Below are positions 37,625-52,600 of a stretch of DNA of 64,000 nucleotides, one piece after another. Position 1 is the first letter of the stretch. Each line of letters begins with the position of its first letter. Position numbers and translations under genes: made by a program. The stretch is from Xiphydria camelus. Taxonomy: Eukaryota; Arthropoda; Insecta; Hymenoptera; Xiphydriidae. The stretch spans positions 26,967,470 through 27,031,469 of the forward strand of contig OY783197.1 in the NCBI GenBank assembly GCA_963678675.1. The letters are read 5' to 3'. The notes below the pieces were generated by a model. It ran no database searches. It was not told the DNA's origin and worked only from the letters and a program-made list of their open reading frames with translations.

Positions 37625-40600
37625 GTAAGTTCTCTCGGTCAATTATTCGATTTCGTATAATTTTCGTGAAGAAATATCGCCGATCAATTATCGATCTTTT
37701 TATCGCTGTCGCTATTTCATCGAAGTTGCGCAGCTTGGAGAACACCGTGCGAACCCTTCAGAACAAGCTAAACACCGACGAATGCACCAGTAATCCCTGT
37801 CAAAACGGCGGTACTTGCGAAGATATTTTCGACGGCTTCCGCTGTCATTGTCCGTCGAATTGGGAGGTTCGTATTAGCGATTTTCATGAATTTCTTTAAC
37901 GTATATTAAAATTACAGACGATAACGTTCATTGGTAGCGAATTGTTATTATTATTACTATCTGATTTATCATATATCAACTCGTAGGGTCCGCTTTGCGC
38001 TTCGGATGTCAACGAGTGTGCCAGATTTTCCGGAACGGATTTAGGTTGTCAAAATGGGGCCACCTGCAATAATCTTCCAGGCACGTATCAGTAAGTACAC
38101 CAGTGATAATATGTAGATATACATATATCCCACATTTTCACAGAAGACAATCTCCCCCGTTTAACTTATGCGCTAAAAATATTTAGATGCATCTGTCCCA
38201 CGGGTTGGCACGGTATCCACTGCACGAAAAAGACCGCGGATTGCAACAATCAAAATTCCAACGAGCTCTGCGGCCATGGAGTGTGCGTGAATAAACAAGG
38301 ATCCCCTTACGGATACACTTGCATTTGCGAGCAGGTAGGAAATAAAAATCATCAGTTCACATCCTTAACACGTTAATCGCCCACGTCAAACTTTTTTTTG
38401 GGACCCTGGGGCCATTTTTGCTTTTTAATGTATATGGCTTTGTATCAATGAAATGAGCCATTGAAAACCAGAATGGTGTAAGTCACATTTCATGTAAGCT
38501 GAGATTATTTGACTGCAAAGTTAAGTACAATTTGAAAAATCTATCTAGATGATACAAAACAGATATGTGTACGATTTGAAATATCTGTTTGTATCATCTA
38601 GACAGATTTTTCAAACTGTACTTAACTTTGCTGTCAAATAATCTCAGCTTACATGAAATGTGACTTACACCATTCTGGTTTTCAACGGCTCAAATATCGT
38701 TGCGAAATACAACAATGAAAATAAATAAACATTTTTTATGGAAAAAAAAACGCAGAATAAAATTGTGGCCCGAAGTTTGGTTTACGGAGCCCATGAGACT
38801 AGCTCACAAAAAAAAATCCCAGGGCCAAATGATACTCCGGACCACCAGAGGCCCCATATTTCGTTACCCTATATGAAGCAATGTAATGCGACAACTCAAC
38901 AGCGGTTCACGGGGCCGACAGTTAAAACAAGTAGTGAAGCCCGTATACGGGTCAGGGAGCCTCTCGGACTTATTTGACTGTGAACCAAATGTCGGCTCAC
39001 ATGGCGCGATTAAGGTGTTAATAAACCTCCTCGATCGAAATTTACTCAATCGACACGAATCGTATCACGTCCAGGGATGGGAGGCGGACGGCATGAATCC
39101 AGCTTGCACCAAAGACATCAACGAATGCGAAGCGAAGCATCCGCCGTGTTCGGTCAATCCGCCGGTGCAGTGCATCAACGTGCCCGGTGCATTCTATTGC
39201 GGTAGTTGCCCGCAGGGATACAGTGGTAACGGCTACTACTGCACCGACATCAACGAGTGCCTGACCAACAACGGTGGCTGCAGCGTCGTCCCGCGCGTCG
39301 ACTGCATCAATACGATGGTCAGCGATTGAAGAGTGTAACTTCTGATTAGTCCAAGCGCCAAAAAGCTAGTTGAGAAAATCGACAAAAGCAGGCAGATGCT
39401 TCAAAGGAATATTATATAGTGGAGCATGTCTTGCAGATTGTTGAGTTTTAAGCCTTTCGCACATAGATCCTTTTCAGATGCATTGGGGTTTGCATTTACG
39501 ACCGTTTTCAAGCAAGATATATAATATTTTTGCAAATATATGGCACACAGATTAATTAGAAGTTACACTCTTCGATTGTCAAATCTTCCAGTGTCATACG
39601 CTAGGAGAACGATAGAGGAAAAAAAAATCATCTTCTCTCCTTCAGGGCTCCAGGATATGCGGATCCTGTCCACCCGGATATCAGGGCGACGGGGTGACCT
39701 GCACCCACGCCAGTGCCTGCGCCAACAACAACGGTGGCTGTCATCCGCAGGCCACTTGCATCGCCAACCCTGCCATCTCCGACTGGTACGTCAGCTGCCG
39801 ATGTCCCCCCGGCTACAGCGGCGACGGAATAGGGCCCAGCGGGTGTCAATACATCCGCAGTGACATCGCCTCATCGGCGTGCGCCGCCAACCCCTGCGTT
39901 CACGGTAGTTGCGTCCCGCAGGGGTCCAGCGGTTACGGTTGTCGTTGTCAAGCTGGCTTCACTGGTAAATATTTGACTCGGTCCATTCTTCTGTTGTTCT
40001 ACTTGTTGTATTGAAGCTTCTCGATGTACTTTTCGCATCTAACACATCGATGTTATCGTCTTTTGCAGGACCACGATGCAATATTCCGGTGAATCCGTGC
40101 CACTCGAATCCTTGCCGAAATAGCGGCTCGTGCGTGGTGATCTCCGGACGTGCCACTTGCCAATGCACGTCCTCGTTCAGCGGTCCCCATTGCGAGACGC
40201 CGCGCGAGAGCTGTGGCGGGATAATACGAAATCCCCAGGGCACCTTGGTGTTCCCCAGCAGCGGACGCACTTATCAGCACGGGCTGAGTTGCGCCTGGGT
40301 GCTGACGACGTCGAATCACTCGCTCGTTCTGAAAGTCACCTTCACCGAATTCGATCTGGAGAAGTCGAGAGACTGTCAGTATGATTTCTTGCAGGTAAAG
40401 CGGGGCGATGCGTGGTGGGTGCAGTGATGCACTGAGAGAAATAATTGCTGGTACCAAAAAGAAAAAAATGTTTTCTTCGATCAAAAGCATGATATAATTC
40501 CAGGATCAAGCCGTGGTTTTCTTCGTAAAATAGAAATATATTGGCTATAAGAAGCTGATTTTTTTAAATTTGTAAGATCATAATATGTTCTTCATTCGAG

Positions 40601-43600
40601 ACATATTTTTTGACACTAGCAATTATTTCTCTCACAATCAGTGTAGATTGTATATGAGATGTGCCGTAAAAAATGAAAAATGCAATAATTCGAAAGTTAT
40701 AGGTCATTGGTTTTTTTTTAAAGTTAAGGGAATTTCCTCTCAAAGTTTAGTCATAAACGCTGAACCGATAAATATACTATTTAAGATTAACCGTAAGCTG
40801 GTGCATTGAACTTTTCTCGAATTATAACAATCCGACGTCCAACTAGATTCACGACGGAAGAACGGCCGGGGATCATTCGCTCGGCAGATATTGCAACGAA
40901 ATACCGAACACTATAATCTCCACCCACAATTCGCTTTACCTCTGGTTCCACTCGGACGGCAGCGTTTCGCATAACGGTTTTGCGCTGAACTGGACGGTAA
41001 TCGAACCGGTCTGCGGAGGGCAGATCGAGAACGAATACGGGACTATCAGCTCGCCCGGTTTCCCGGGGAAATATCCTCCTAATAGAGACTGCTATTGGAA
41101 CGTCGTGGTTTCGCCGGGGAAGAGAATTCAGTTCCTCTTCCCTACGTTGATGCTCGAGGAACATCCCACGTGCAATTACGATTATTTGGAGGTGACCAAA
41201 TTAAATCTAATAGCGAGGATATGGTCCATAGGATGATATGTTATAAATGGTGGTCTGATATCGCTTAGCGTAAAATTTGAAGTGATGCTGCCATGCAATT
41301 TAATGGCTCATGACTTAGAATCTACTGTGGTATGGTCTTACGAGCCATATCCTCGTATTAAGATCGTGTAAAAATTTTAATCCATTTTTACATACAACTC
41401 TGACACGTTTGCCACATCGTCGCCATTTTCTCACACACAGATCACAGAAGAATGGGACAATAATGATCGGCAATTGGGATTCTACTGCAATCACACTCAC
41501 CCTCCGCCACTGATAACGTCAGGAGCCCACGCCACTCTTCACTTTCATTCTGATAATTCTGGCCAAGACAGCGGTTTTCAGGTCTTTTTCTCCACCGTGG
41601 AAGGTACGTGCTCGCAATGAATCTATTCGACATCTATCCCTAAGTTTTGCGAAGATGAAGGTTTTTTAAAAAGATTATAAAAAGTTCCTTTAACGATCAC
41701 TACTTATTTGGCATATGTGTAGCTGATACCTTATAGGGTAAAATTTGGACAAAAACGCCCCAGTTTCCATTCAATTTGGAATGTCATTATCTTGAAACGC
41801 AGTGGAGATATATCAAAAATTAAAATAAGCTTTCTTATACTAGAAATGTAGACAAGCAACTTTTGTTTAAACGTTTTCTCGGTATCTCTAATTATTTCTA
41901 AGACAATCAATTCTTAACTTCTACTTCAACTAGGGCGATTATTCCAGCTATTAATATTTTTTGCTAATTTTACGATGGTACCGAATTCTGTTAACACTGA
42001 GAATTGTACTCCAGGTTCACCAGGGTGTGGTGGACTCTACACATCGGTCCACGGCGAGATAACGTCACCTAAGCTCATAAACCAGCAAAGAGTAGATATG
42101 GATTGCGAGTGGAAGATACGACTACCACAAGGCGAACGAATCAAGCTGACGTGGATCAGCTTCAACATAGAAGAGTCTCGTTCCTGCAGATTTGACTCTG
42201 TCGAGGTTCTCGCCCATTCTCGCCCTTCATATTTACAATTCAATTATTCACCATCAATTACAACAATCGGTCGTAATCATTTGCCATACAATCTTTCCAC
42301 AGGTGTACGAAGGAGAAGACAAGAGCGCACCACTGTTAGGCAGGTACTGCGGATCGAATATGCCCCAGCCAATGATGACGGACTCCAACGTCTTGCTCGT
42401 GCGATTCCTGTCGAATTGGTACTCCTCCGAAAATACATTCAAACTGCAGTACGAGGCGATATGCGGCGGCAAGTTGACAGACCCAACGGGAATCGTCAAA
42501 TCGCCGTACTATCCGAACAATTACCCCGCATCGCGGATATGCGTTTACGAAATCATCCAGCCAATCGGAAAAGCGATTTCGCTCACGATGCAAGACATGG
42601 AAATCGAAGCCTCGTTCATCGAGGATCCTTCTCTGGAAGCCGCCAATAAGAACGTGTGTTACTTCGACTACCTCGAAATTCGCGACGGCGACAACGAGAA
42701 CGCAACCTTCGTTGGAAAATATTGCGGCGGTAGAAGCTCCATGCCGACCGAACCCATCCTCAGCACCCACAATTACATGTACCTGAAATTCGTGACCGAC
42801 TCCAGCATCTACAATCGCGGCTTCTTGGCAAACTACACCACGTTCGATCGCAGTGAGCTCCTTCGACAAAAACGTCTTAATTCAAAACTCAGATTTATCT
42901 TCAAGTCGACGCGCTGACCTCGTCCCTGCCTTTTCAGAATGCGGAGGTATACACAAGGAGAAGTCGGGAGTCATTCAGATGCCGGAACCGGGACTCGATA
43001 GGTACGAGAACGAGGCGGACTGTACCTGGCTGATTCAAGCTCCACCGGGATTCGCGATCCAACTCAACATCAACTTCTTCAACTTGGAGTACAATCCGCG
43101 CTGTCGCAACGATTACGTACAGATCTACGACAACTACTTCACACCGCAACCGACTTCGATGGGAAGGTGAGTGTCGTGGTTGTGGCAGCTTTGGAAGTGG
43201 ACCTCGATGTCGTCTTTCGGAAGTGAGTGTCGATCGATGGAGCCACCTTGACTGTGTGTTCGCTGGGTCATTACAGATACTGCGGGACGACCAAGCCGCC
43301 AATACTGACGACACAGGGTCAGACGATGGCGATACTGTTCAAAACAGACTCGACAGTAGTCAGGGAGGGATTCATGGCTTCCTACGTATTTATCGACACC
43401 TCCAAAGTCTGCGGCGGTCATTACGTCTTCTCCAGCGGAGTCGTCAGGACGCCCAACTACCCCAACAATTATCCACCCAGCAAGCACTGCACCTGGGTGA
43501 TCGAGGTACCGGACCGGCATCAGGTTGCACTCGCGGTGGAGTCGTTCGAACTGGAAGAGCACAATAGCTGCAGTTTCGACTATTTGGAGATCAGGTGGAA

Positions 43601-46600
43601 TACCTTACGCGTCTTAGCACCGCTTGTGCACTTTTAATCAAACGACTTTCCATTCCCGCAGGAACGGGGGATATGATACTTCGCCTCTGGTGGGACGGTA
43701 CTGCGGTACGATGAAGCCGCCGAATATGACTAGCTTGACCAACCAGATTTTCTTGAAGTTCGCGTCGGATTCCACCAGGTCCGGGAAGGGATTCAGCATA
43801 CAGTGGACCAGTGCTGTGACCGGTCGGTGATAGTACTCGTAGATTCTTATCGTCATCGTGTTTGTGCTATACCTCCAAAAAAGATTCCAGAGCGAAGGAA
43901 ATAAAAATAAATAGAAGGGGGGCCAGACTAAAATGATTAAACATTTTCTTATAAAGTAAATGCGAAATATGAATATTTAGTACCAAGCACTAATGAATAT
44001 TCTTCCACCATGACTTCTGTTATTGAGTACTATTAAAATTTAATTGATGGAATTAGGTGTAATTACATCAGCTAAATTTTAGTGTGACGAATCACAATGG
44101 TACGAGATATAAAAATGATCGAATACTATAATTCGATCTTCCAGGCTGCGGAGGAACGCTGATGACCGCACGTGGATCCATCATCTCGCCCTACTATCCC
44201 CGGGAGTATTCGCGAAACGCCGACTGCAACTGGAAGGTCGCAGTGGCAGCGGGTAGCGTCATACGATTCATCATCGTCGACCTAGCCTTGGAGCCCCACG
44301 ACATGTGCGCCTTCGACTACATCGAGATCTCCGAAGGGGTGAGCAGGGGAGGCAAGAGATTGGGTAAATTCTGCGACTCCCATCCGACGTTCGTCCAGAC
44401 CACCACCAACATGGCAAACGTTCATTTCCGTAGCGACCAGTCGGGCTTCGGACGTGGTTTTCACATCACGTACGAAACAAGTGAGCATCGTTCGTTCGTC
44501 ATAATAAGGTAAAAGTGAAATAAACGCCTCAGGTTCCACTTGACTTTGAACGCGATTATCTCGAAATGCAGTTTTGGCATCTAAAAATTTAAGCAGCTTT
44601 CTTATAGTAGAAACATAGACGAATATCTTTTGTTTAAACTATTTCTCGATATCGCTAATCCTTTTCAAGACAATCATCTTTGAACTTACGCTTCAACCCA
44701 GGGCGTTTATTCCACTTTTACCCTACTTTTTAACCCTTAACTAGTGAGGTGCGGTCTCACAGCCGGCGCGCGGGATAAAGATGTGATTTGCTGGTATAAA
44801 TTCGTTGCTATTTATTGCTTGCGATTGCCGAACTTCTTGTTCTTCAATTTCTGATTCAGAAATATGGTGATCTGTCATGTACCAATAGGGTGAGGATTAG
44901 GCAGAGTCATACAATTGTAGGCGTTTTCAATAGTCAGTAAATCACATCTTTATCCCATGTGCCCCGGCTGTGAGACCGCACCTCACCAGTTAAGGGTTAA
45001 GCATCAATTCCCATGTACCGCCGTCTCAACGCGTTCCATTCGCTCCCGGTAGTGTGTCACAATAAAGTCACCGGATTCCGAGGAACGATCGAATCCCCGA
45101 ACTTCCCGGACGTGTACACCCACTCGGCCAACTGCAGCTGGACGATAGAAGTCCCCCGCGGAAACAAGATCAACCTGACCTTCTCCCACTTCGACCTGGA
45201 GAGCACCGGGACGGGCAATATCTGCCAGTACGATTACCTGGAAGTCAAGGAGGGTGACAACGACACACCCAACAAGGAGCTCGGCAAGTTCTGCGGCAAC
45301 GAGGCTCTGGACCGCTTCATCGCATCCACGCAGAATCAGGTCTTCGTCAACTTCATTACGGACGGCATAATCACCGCGAACGGCTTCCGACTGGAGTGGG
45401 TCCTCAACGGTTGCGGCGGCAAATTGACCGCCCAAACCGGCACGTTCACCTCTCCGGGATACCCCAAGCCCTACCCGGAGAACATCGAGTGCAAGTGGCT
45501 GATCGTCGCCAGCGTGACGCAGAGCGTCGAGATAACTCTGCAGGACGTGAACACGGAAAAAATGTCGAACTGTTACTACGACAAGGTCAAGATCTACAGC
45601 GGAGAGGACGAGAGCGCGCCGCTGCTCATCGAGACGTGCCACACGGACAAACCGATCGTCTACACCAGCACCAGCAGCAAGATGCTGGTCACATTCGAGT
45701 CCGACTATACTTACGCGGGTCGCGGTTTCCTGGCCAAGTACAGGACCGTGGATATTCGATGCGGCGGGAAATTCACCGCGCCCAAGGGTGTCATACACTC
45801 GCCCAGCTATCCCAATAATTATCCGAACAATCAGAATTGCGAGTGGCTCATTCAGGTGGACGAGAATCATCTCGTTAATCTGACGTACCAGGACTTCGAC
45901 CTTGAGAGAAGCAGGAATTGCAGCGACGATTACGTAATGGTGGGTCGAGTCGTCTTTGTTTATCCTAATACAGGCAGTCCAATTTTCGTATTTGGTCGGC
46001 CTTCAGCTCGAGCTACTTATGTATAAATCTCGCGAAAATGGTCCACGCGAGAGACTGGCTTACTGTACTCCATCTACAGGTCTACGACGGACCGACTAAG
46101 GACTCGCCGCTGCTGGCTAAAGATTGTGGCGACTTGCAACAGCTACCCTCGTACTTGTCGACCACCAATGAGATGCTGGTGGTCATGCGAACCGACAGCT
46201 TGATACCGGCTAAAGGGTTCAAGGCGTTGTACCACCTGGCATGCGGTGCTCGTATCGTCACGAACGATCAGGGCGTTCTCAGCAGACCCTCAATATTCAG
46301 CGTGCAAGAGAACATCGCCAATTGCAGTTGGATCATCGTCGCTGAAAATCCAGGTGCGACGAAGATCGTGTTCATCTCTGGACGATAATTTCCCTCCCTC
46401 TGTCTCGTCCCTACTCGACAGTAGCGTCATTGCTGTGACCCTTTCAGCGGATCACGTGACTGTGACGATCAGTCACATGGAACTAACGACCTATGATTGG
46501 GACGACTCTTGCTCCTACAATACCCTCGCGGTCTACGAGGGCGAGGGTAAGGGTGGACCGCTGAAGGGTATTTGGTGCGGCAACAAGGTACCGCCGTCCA

Positions 46601-49600
46601 TCGTCAGCGAGGGAAACGCATTAACGGTGTACTACGTTGAAGAATACAGCGGGAACGAAGACCAGTTCACCGTCAGCTACACCGTTTTGAATTCAGGTTC
46701 GCGCCTACTTTCTTTCGATCGGGAAATCCGTTTCGTCGTGGAAAGCTGAACGCGTTTCGCGTCGTGGAAAGAAATTCCAGCCTGTATTTGCATAACAGGT
46801 GATGTACACTGTTTAATTTGCAGCAGGCAAATTGTAACTTCGTTCAATTAACAACAATGTCGAATGTAATTGATATTTTCATCGATTCGATATTTCGTAG
46901 ATTGTAATTGCGTTTACCAAAAAAAAAAAAACAGTTAATACAATGTCTACTACTTAAACTTGACATACGCGGTATCAGCACTTCTTGCCACACGTCTTTC
47001 AGCCTGCGGCGGCAACCTCACCTCGGAGCGCGGTACATTGGCCTCGCCCAAATATCCGGACAGCTACCCGACCAGCGCCGAATGCGTGTGGACGCTCAAC
47101 GTCGCGCCAGGAAATCGGATAAGCCTGAACTTCGATGAATTCGAACTCGAGAGCAGCGACAATTGCGATCTGGATTACGTCGAGGTGCGCGAGAAGGACG
47201 GAGCCGGAAAACTGCTCGGAGTGTGGTGCGGAAACGCCGGTCCGACCGGCGAAGTGCAGGCCTCCAGCTCGCTGTGGATCAAGTTCAGGAGCAACGGGGA
47301 GGGAAGCGCCAAGGGATTCCGGGCGGAATATAATTTGCTGCACGGCGGCGAATTGGTCGGACCCAGGGGCGAGATCGCCTCGCCGTTGTATCCGAAGCGT
47401 TACTCGAGGATGGGTCTATTTTCGTGGCGCATCACCGTCGAGTTCGGATCGTCGATTCAGATCACCTTCAAGCAGTTTCGCATCGATACCTACAGCGACG
47501 CTTGCTACAATTACGTCGAGGTGAGTTTTATCGATTCGCGCGTACATTTAGGAGTGAAGAACGAATCTCTTATCCCCGCAATATTTTTTTAAATATTCTA
47601 CACGGAAGAGAATCGTTTTGCAGTGTTAACAAAACCAGGTTTTGCTGAGAACTTCTCATTGTCATGACAAGAATATTATCAGTGGCAGCAAAAGATATGC
47701 GCGCGATAATGGTAAAAATATTTGCCGGGAGAGCAAATATTTTTACGCGAAAAAAATTGCATCGTGATTGTAATTATGTTTGCCATTGTTGAACATAACT
47801 TTTTGCTGCTATAGATAATACTTCTATTATGATAGTAAAAAGTTCTCAGGAAAACTTATAATAGTTTTGTTAAAACTGCAAAATCATTCATCATTCTTTT
47901 CCATGTATCAGTAGCCATGAGCATGTGAGTTCTGTTCGTGAATAAGTTTTCGGAATGATTTTCGCCTCGATTCACAAGTGACGCTACGAATTAAATTTTT
48001 TATTTCCAATTCATTCTGTTTGGAATTCTTATTTATTGGTCCGCTGAGTGTCGACTACTTTTTTCGAAAGACGATGCTGAAATTAGCAGTCAATAAGTAC
48101 GATACGTCACACGTTCACCGCTTTACCGGGAACAGTGCGGCGGCGGACTTATGACGGGTCGTAACTACTGTTTGCTGTGGCTCCGGCATCGTGGGAAGCG
48201 TTAAGGCGACGAAAAGACCTTCGCAGAATTACAGCAAAAACACGACATCTCCTCGCGTCAAACGTGCAGATATTTTCATCCGAATATCACCCGAATAATG
48301 TTTGCTATTTTTCAGATATACGACGGTTACGACGCGGAGAGTCCCTCTTTGTTAAACGCATGCGGATTAATACTACCTGACGTAGTGCGAACCTCCAGCA
48401 ACGTTGCCTATATCAAAATGTTCACGGAAACCTTCAGAGAAGGCAGCTATTTCCTTCTCGAATATCTCCAAATACCGAGGTACTTCCCTCTTGACCCAAA
48501 TATCGATGGTGAGTAACGTTCTTTCTTGAATTTCCGATCCTCATTTCATTTCACCGATTGGATATTTCTCGACGACAGACATTTTTCATCGCTATGTGAA
48601 ATGTACAATTTTTATTATCAACGCAGAGACCGACGGGGTTATTCGTTTGGGTGGAGTGGCCTCCGGCGAGACGAACTACACGTTCAATTCTCCCGGTTGG
48701 CCTAACGGTTACGGCGAGGATCTGAAGAAGGAGTGGATCATCGAATCGTCACCGGGAACCCACTTGGTCCTAAAATTCCTCTCGATGTCCCTCGAGGAAT
48801 CTTCGCAGTGTGACATGGACTATGTAGCGATCTATTCTAGCAGCAGTTTATCGACGCAAAGAGGCTGGACCAAGGTGGGCCAATTTTGTCTGTCGAACGC
48901 GACGAAGAACTCCATTCCCACGATGTCGAATATCATGAAGGTGCAATTTGTATCGGACGTGTATACGAATGGAACGGGATTTCAGGCTATCGTGTATGAA
49001 GGTGAGGCGCGACTTTTGTCTTCGTAGCGTAAAATAAGACTGAGATTTTAAACTGAAAAAAGATTAACTTGATAAAATTTATTTCTCTTGCGAAGCGACG
49101 ATATCCTCTTATCAACGCTATTTTTCTCAAGCATCCATTTTCCTCATTAGCCGATTTTCCATTTACGATAAAAGGATTGCAGACGATAGAAATGCCGAGT
49201 GCTCTCGGATCTGCTCCTAGATTGGACATTGAATCTGCCGAACGCGCCGACCGATAGAACCGACCGAATCTACGCCCAATCCGGAAGCAGACTCGCGAAC
49301 ACCCAACACGGCGTCTTGCTGCGAGACGATTACTTCTGCTCGCAAAGAATTAGAGAATTGCCGTAAATAATTTCGACGATGCCTTCTGTCCGCAGCATGC
49401 GGTGGTCAATTGGAAGGTCCGAACGGAGTGATCGAAGTGAGCAACGACACGATCTTTATCGAGAAAGGTTACTTTCGAGTCATGGAATGCCAGTGGAACG
49501 TCACCGTGAGACCGGGGAGAATCATAGAAGTTGTAATAACGGATCTAAACATAAATGTATCCGATGAAGACGAAATCTCCTGCGGCGACAATTATCTCAT

Positions 49601-52600
49601 GGTACTGTGAGACAAAAAATTAGAATAGAATCGCTACATCGAAACAAATTTATGCTTCGAAGTAAACGTTTATCTATTTCTCTCTTACGCGCGACGCGTT
49701 GTAACAATGGTGCGATTCCAAGTGTCTACATGTTTTTGTAGTTGAAAAACGGCGGATCCGCCTTGTCACCGCTGCTGGGCGTCGGCAAATACTGCGGAAG
49801 CGTGATTCCGCCGCCGCTTCGTACGACCGGAAATCTGCTGTACGTTAAGTCGGTTGGCCAGATGACGAAACTACGGAGTCGTCGGTTTCGAGTGAAGTTA
49901 ACGTACAGGTACGATTTCCTCGATGCCGCTTCGCGATCGGATCTTCACTTCTCCTGGAACGAACGAACCGAATATGCGATCGAGAATCGCGTCTGAATTT
50001 GGAATTTCGCAGGGAGGTGGGAATGAACTGCGGCGGCGACGTGATTCTGTCGAAGGAACAGAGCGAGTGGAACATCACTTCGCCGAATTACCCGAACATT
50101 CCGCCACCGCATACCGAGTGCTCCTGGAGGTTCATGGCTCCGCCCGGTGAACGTATCACCATCACCTTTGTGGAAAGATTCGACCTTGCGTATTCGACCT
50201 TGTAAGTTGCCTACGCGCACAACGCGAAGATCCCTTAAGGTCTAACTTTCACAAATGCACAGAAAGACTGATGCCAGTAAATTTTACTGTATTTACAATA
50301 AAAGAGAGGTACGCATGAGGGTTTCCGGATGTTTTTACTATTCGGTACCGTAATTTTTCCTTTGAAAATATTAAATCGTGATAATTTACATTACAATTTA
50401 CCGCATTCTAAGAAAAAATTATTCTGCAGCACAGTAGGAAGGTCCGAAAACTATTTTATTGTGAATAAAAGAAAATTTACTGGTATCTGTCTTTTTTTTC
50501 TATGGAATTATTCCGATCAAGGCTGTACGATTTACGATACGAATTTTTCCTTGAATATTAAACATCAAATTGTCAATATTCAACGCTTTATTGCAGCTGC
50601 GAGAAGGAGTACGTCGAAATCAGAGACGGTGGAACGGAATTATCGGAACAGTTGGCGCGATATTGCAGGAACTCTCTTCCTGCCAGCGTAACGACTACCG
50701 GCAATATCATGCTCGTGCATTTCTACACGGACTTGACGGATCCGCGAAACGGTTTCAAAGCCGTCGTGAGTGCCGGACGTAAGTTGAGCGAAGAAAGTAT
50801 CACCGGCGCGCCGATTCGAACGCTTCGAAAGATACCCGACGCGTTTGCAGATTCGATTTGCGGCGGGACGTTGCAGGGCTTCAAGGGCATGATGAGCTCG
50901 CCGAACTATCCCAGCTCTTATCCGAAGAACGTGACCTGCGAGTGGACGATAAAGGGTCCGACGGGTCACAGATTGAAATTGGAGTTTCTGGATATTCACC
51001 TGCCGAGATTACGACGTTGCAATACCACTGATTACGTCACGATCGAAGACAAGATTCCCGTGCTCAACAGCACCTGTATGTATCACGTGCCTACGTGGAC
51101 GTTTTAATGACACAATCTAAGATTAGCGACGATTCGGCGAATTCGAGCGAGTTTCATGTATGTCGTTGCAGCTGCTTGCACTCGGAAAATCAGTAGCTCT
51201 GATATAAATAGGGTTCGATAAGAAGAAAACGACCAGATAAGCGTGCCACAGATTTTCATCAGCTTCTGTAGGATCCTTTCGGAGTAATATCACGCGTGTC
51301 ACGCATCCTAGATAAAAAAGCTTTCTATACAGTTACATTAAACTTAGTACAAATTTGTTTAGCGGTGCAAAATCGGTGAGATGTACTTGTCCGGTCCTCT
51401 TCTCAAAAGCCCCGTGAACGGAAACAAAACAAGAAGGAAAGGAAAGACGTATGAACAAAAAATGGACTCATTTATCTATTATGCTTCGCAGACGAGCAAG
51501 AATACATTTAATTACGCTAGAATGATTTCTATCGAACGTACGACCTTCTGAAGTGTGGTGCACTTTTTAGATGCAGCGAAAAAGACGTGCTTAAGCGAAT
51601 CCTTCGCTACGACTCAATTTAAAAAGTCGCGAAATCATCGACGACTGTCTTGCTATTACAGATCATCGATACTGCAGCAAGTGGTCGCGCGGGAATTGTT
51701 TTCCTGCGGACAATTCCCGGCCTCGATTACTTTCGCTACTCTTCTATTTTTTATCTTCTCCGTTGCTGGAACATTCAAATTGCACTCGTTAAATTCTCCA
51801 TCGTCACGTTTCGTTCGACGATATTCGCCCCTTCCGGTCCACTTTTGTACCTCTTTTTTCTTTCTCCCTGACGACACCGCTGCTCTTCTCATCGGAGGAG
51901 ATTCTCGACGGCTTCGAATGCTTCTCAGATCCGCTCGACGTTTCCTCGGACTTTTCCGAACCGCCTTCGGTCGAATCGTTGCTCTTCGATTTTTTCGATA
52001 GCTTCGATTCTGTCTCACGTCTCGAACAGTCGCATCGCTCGCGCGGAACGTCTCTCGCACCTTCAGCTGACCCCGAAGAAGCGTCAATCGACTCTTCGAC
52101 GTCATTTTCCGCTGATGAACCCTCGTCGACGTCTGCATTTTTACTATAGTTTTCCTCGGTCGATGCATCATTATCGTCTCTGTTGGATCCGCTCGATTTA
52201 CCTGAAAAAAAATGACTCAGTTTTTTTACGCAATTTGCACAAAACACAGGAGAGCCGATATTTTCAATAGCCTCCCTTCGAAAGAATCTCGCCTACCTGA
52301 AGCGGCCGATTTAACGCTACCGCTACGCTCGCTCGAAACGCATCGCGACCGTTCGTTACCGCCGTCAGCGTCGACCGATTTCACGGATTCGCTCGTCTTG
52401 CCGCAATCCTTAGTGCTTCCCTTCGACCTCGAGCGATCCTGTCGTTCGCGAATCTTCCTTCCTTCGTTCTCCCGGCTTCTTTCGTACGCGTCTATTTTCA
52501 TTTCCACACTTCCCTCCGTCCGACGCGACTTCTCCGTTCTCTCCTGCGCAGCATCCTTCGTCGTCCTTCCCAAATTTGCACCCTCCGATTCACGCTTCTC

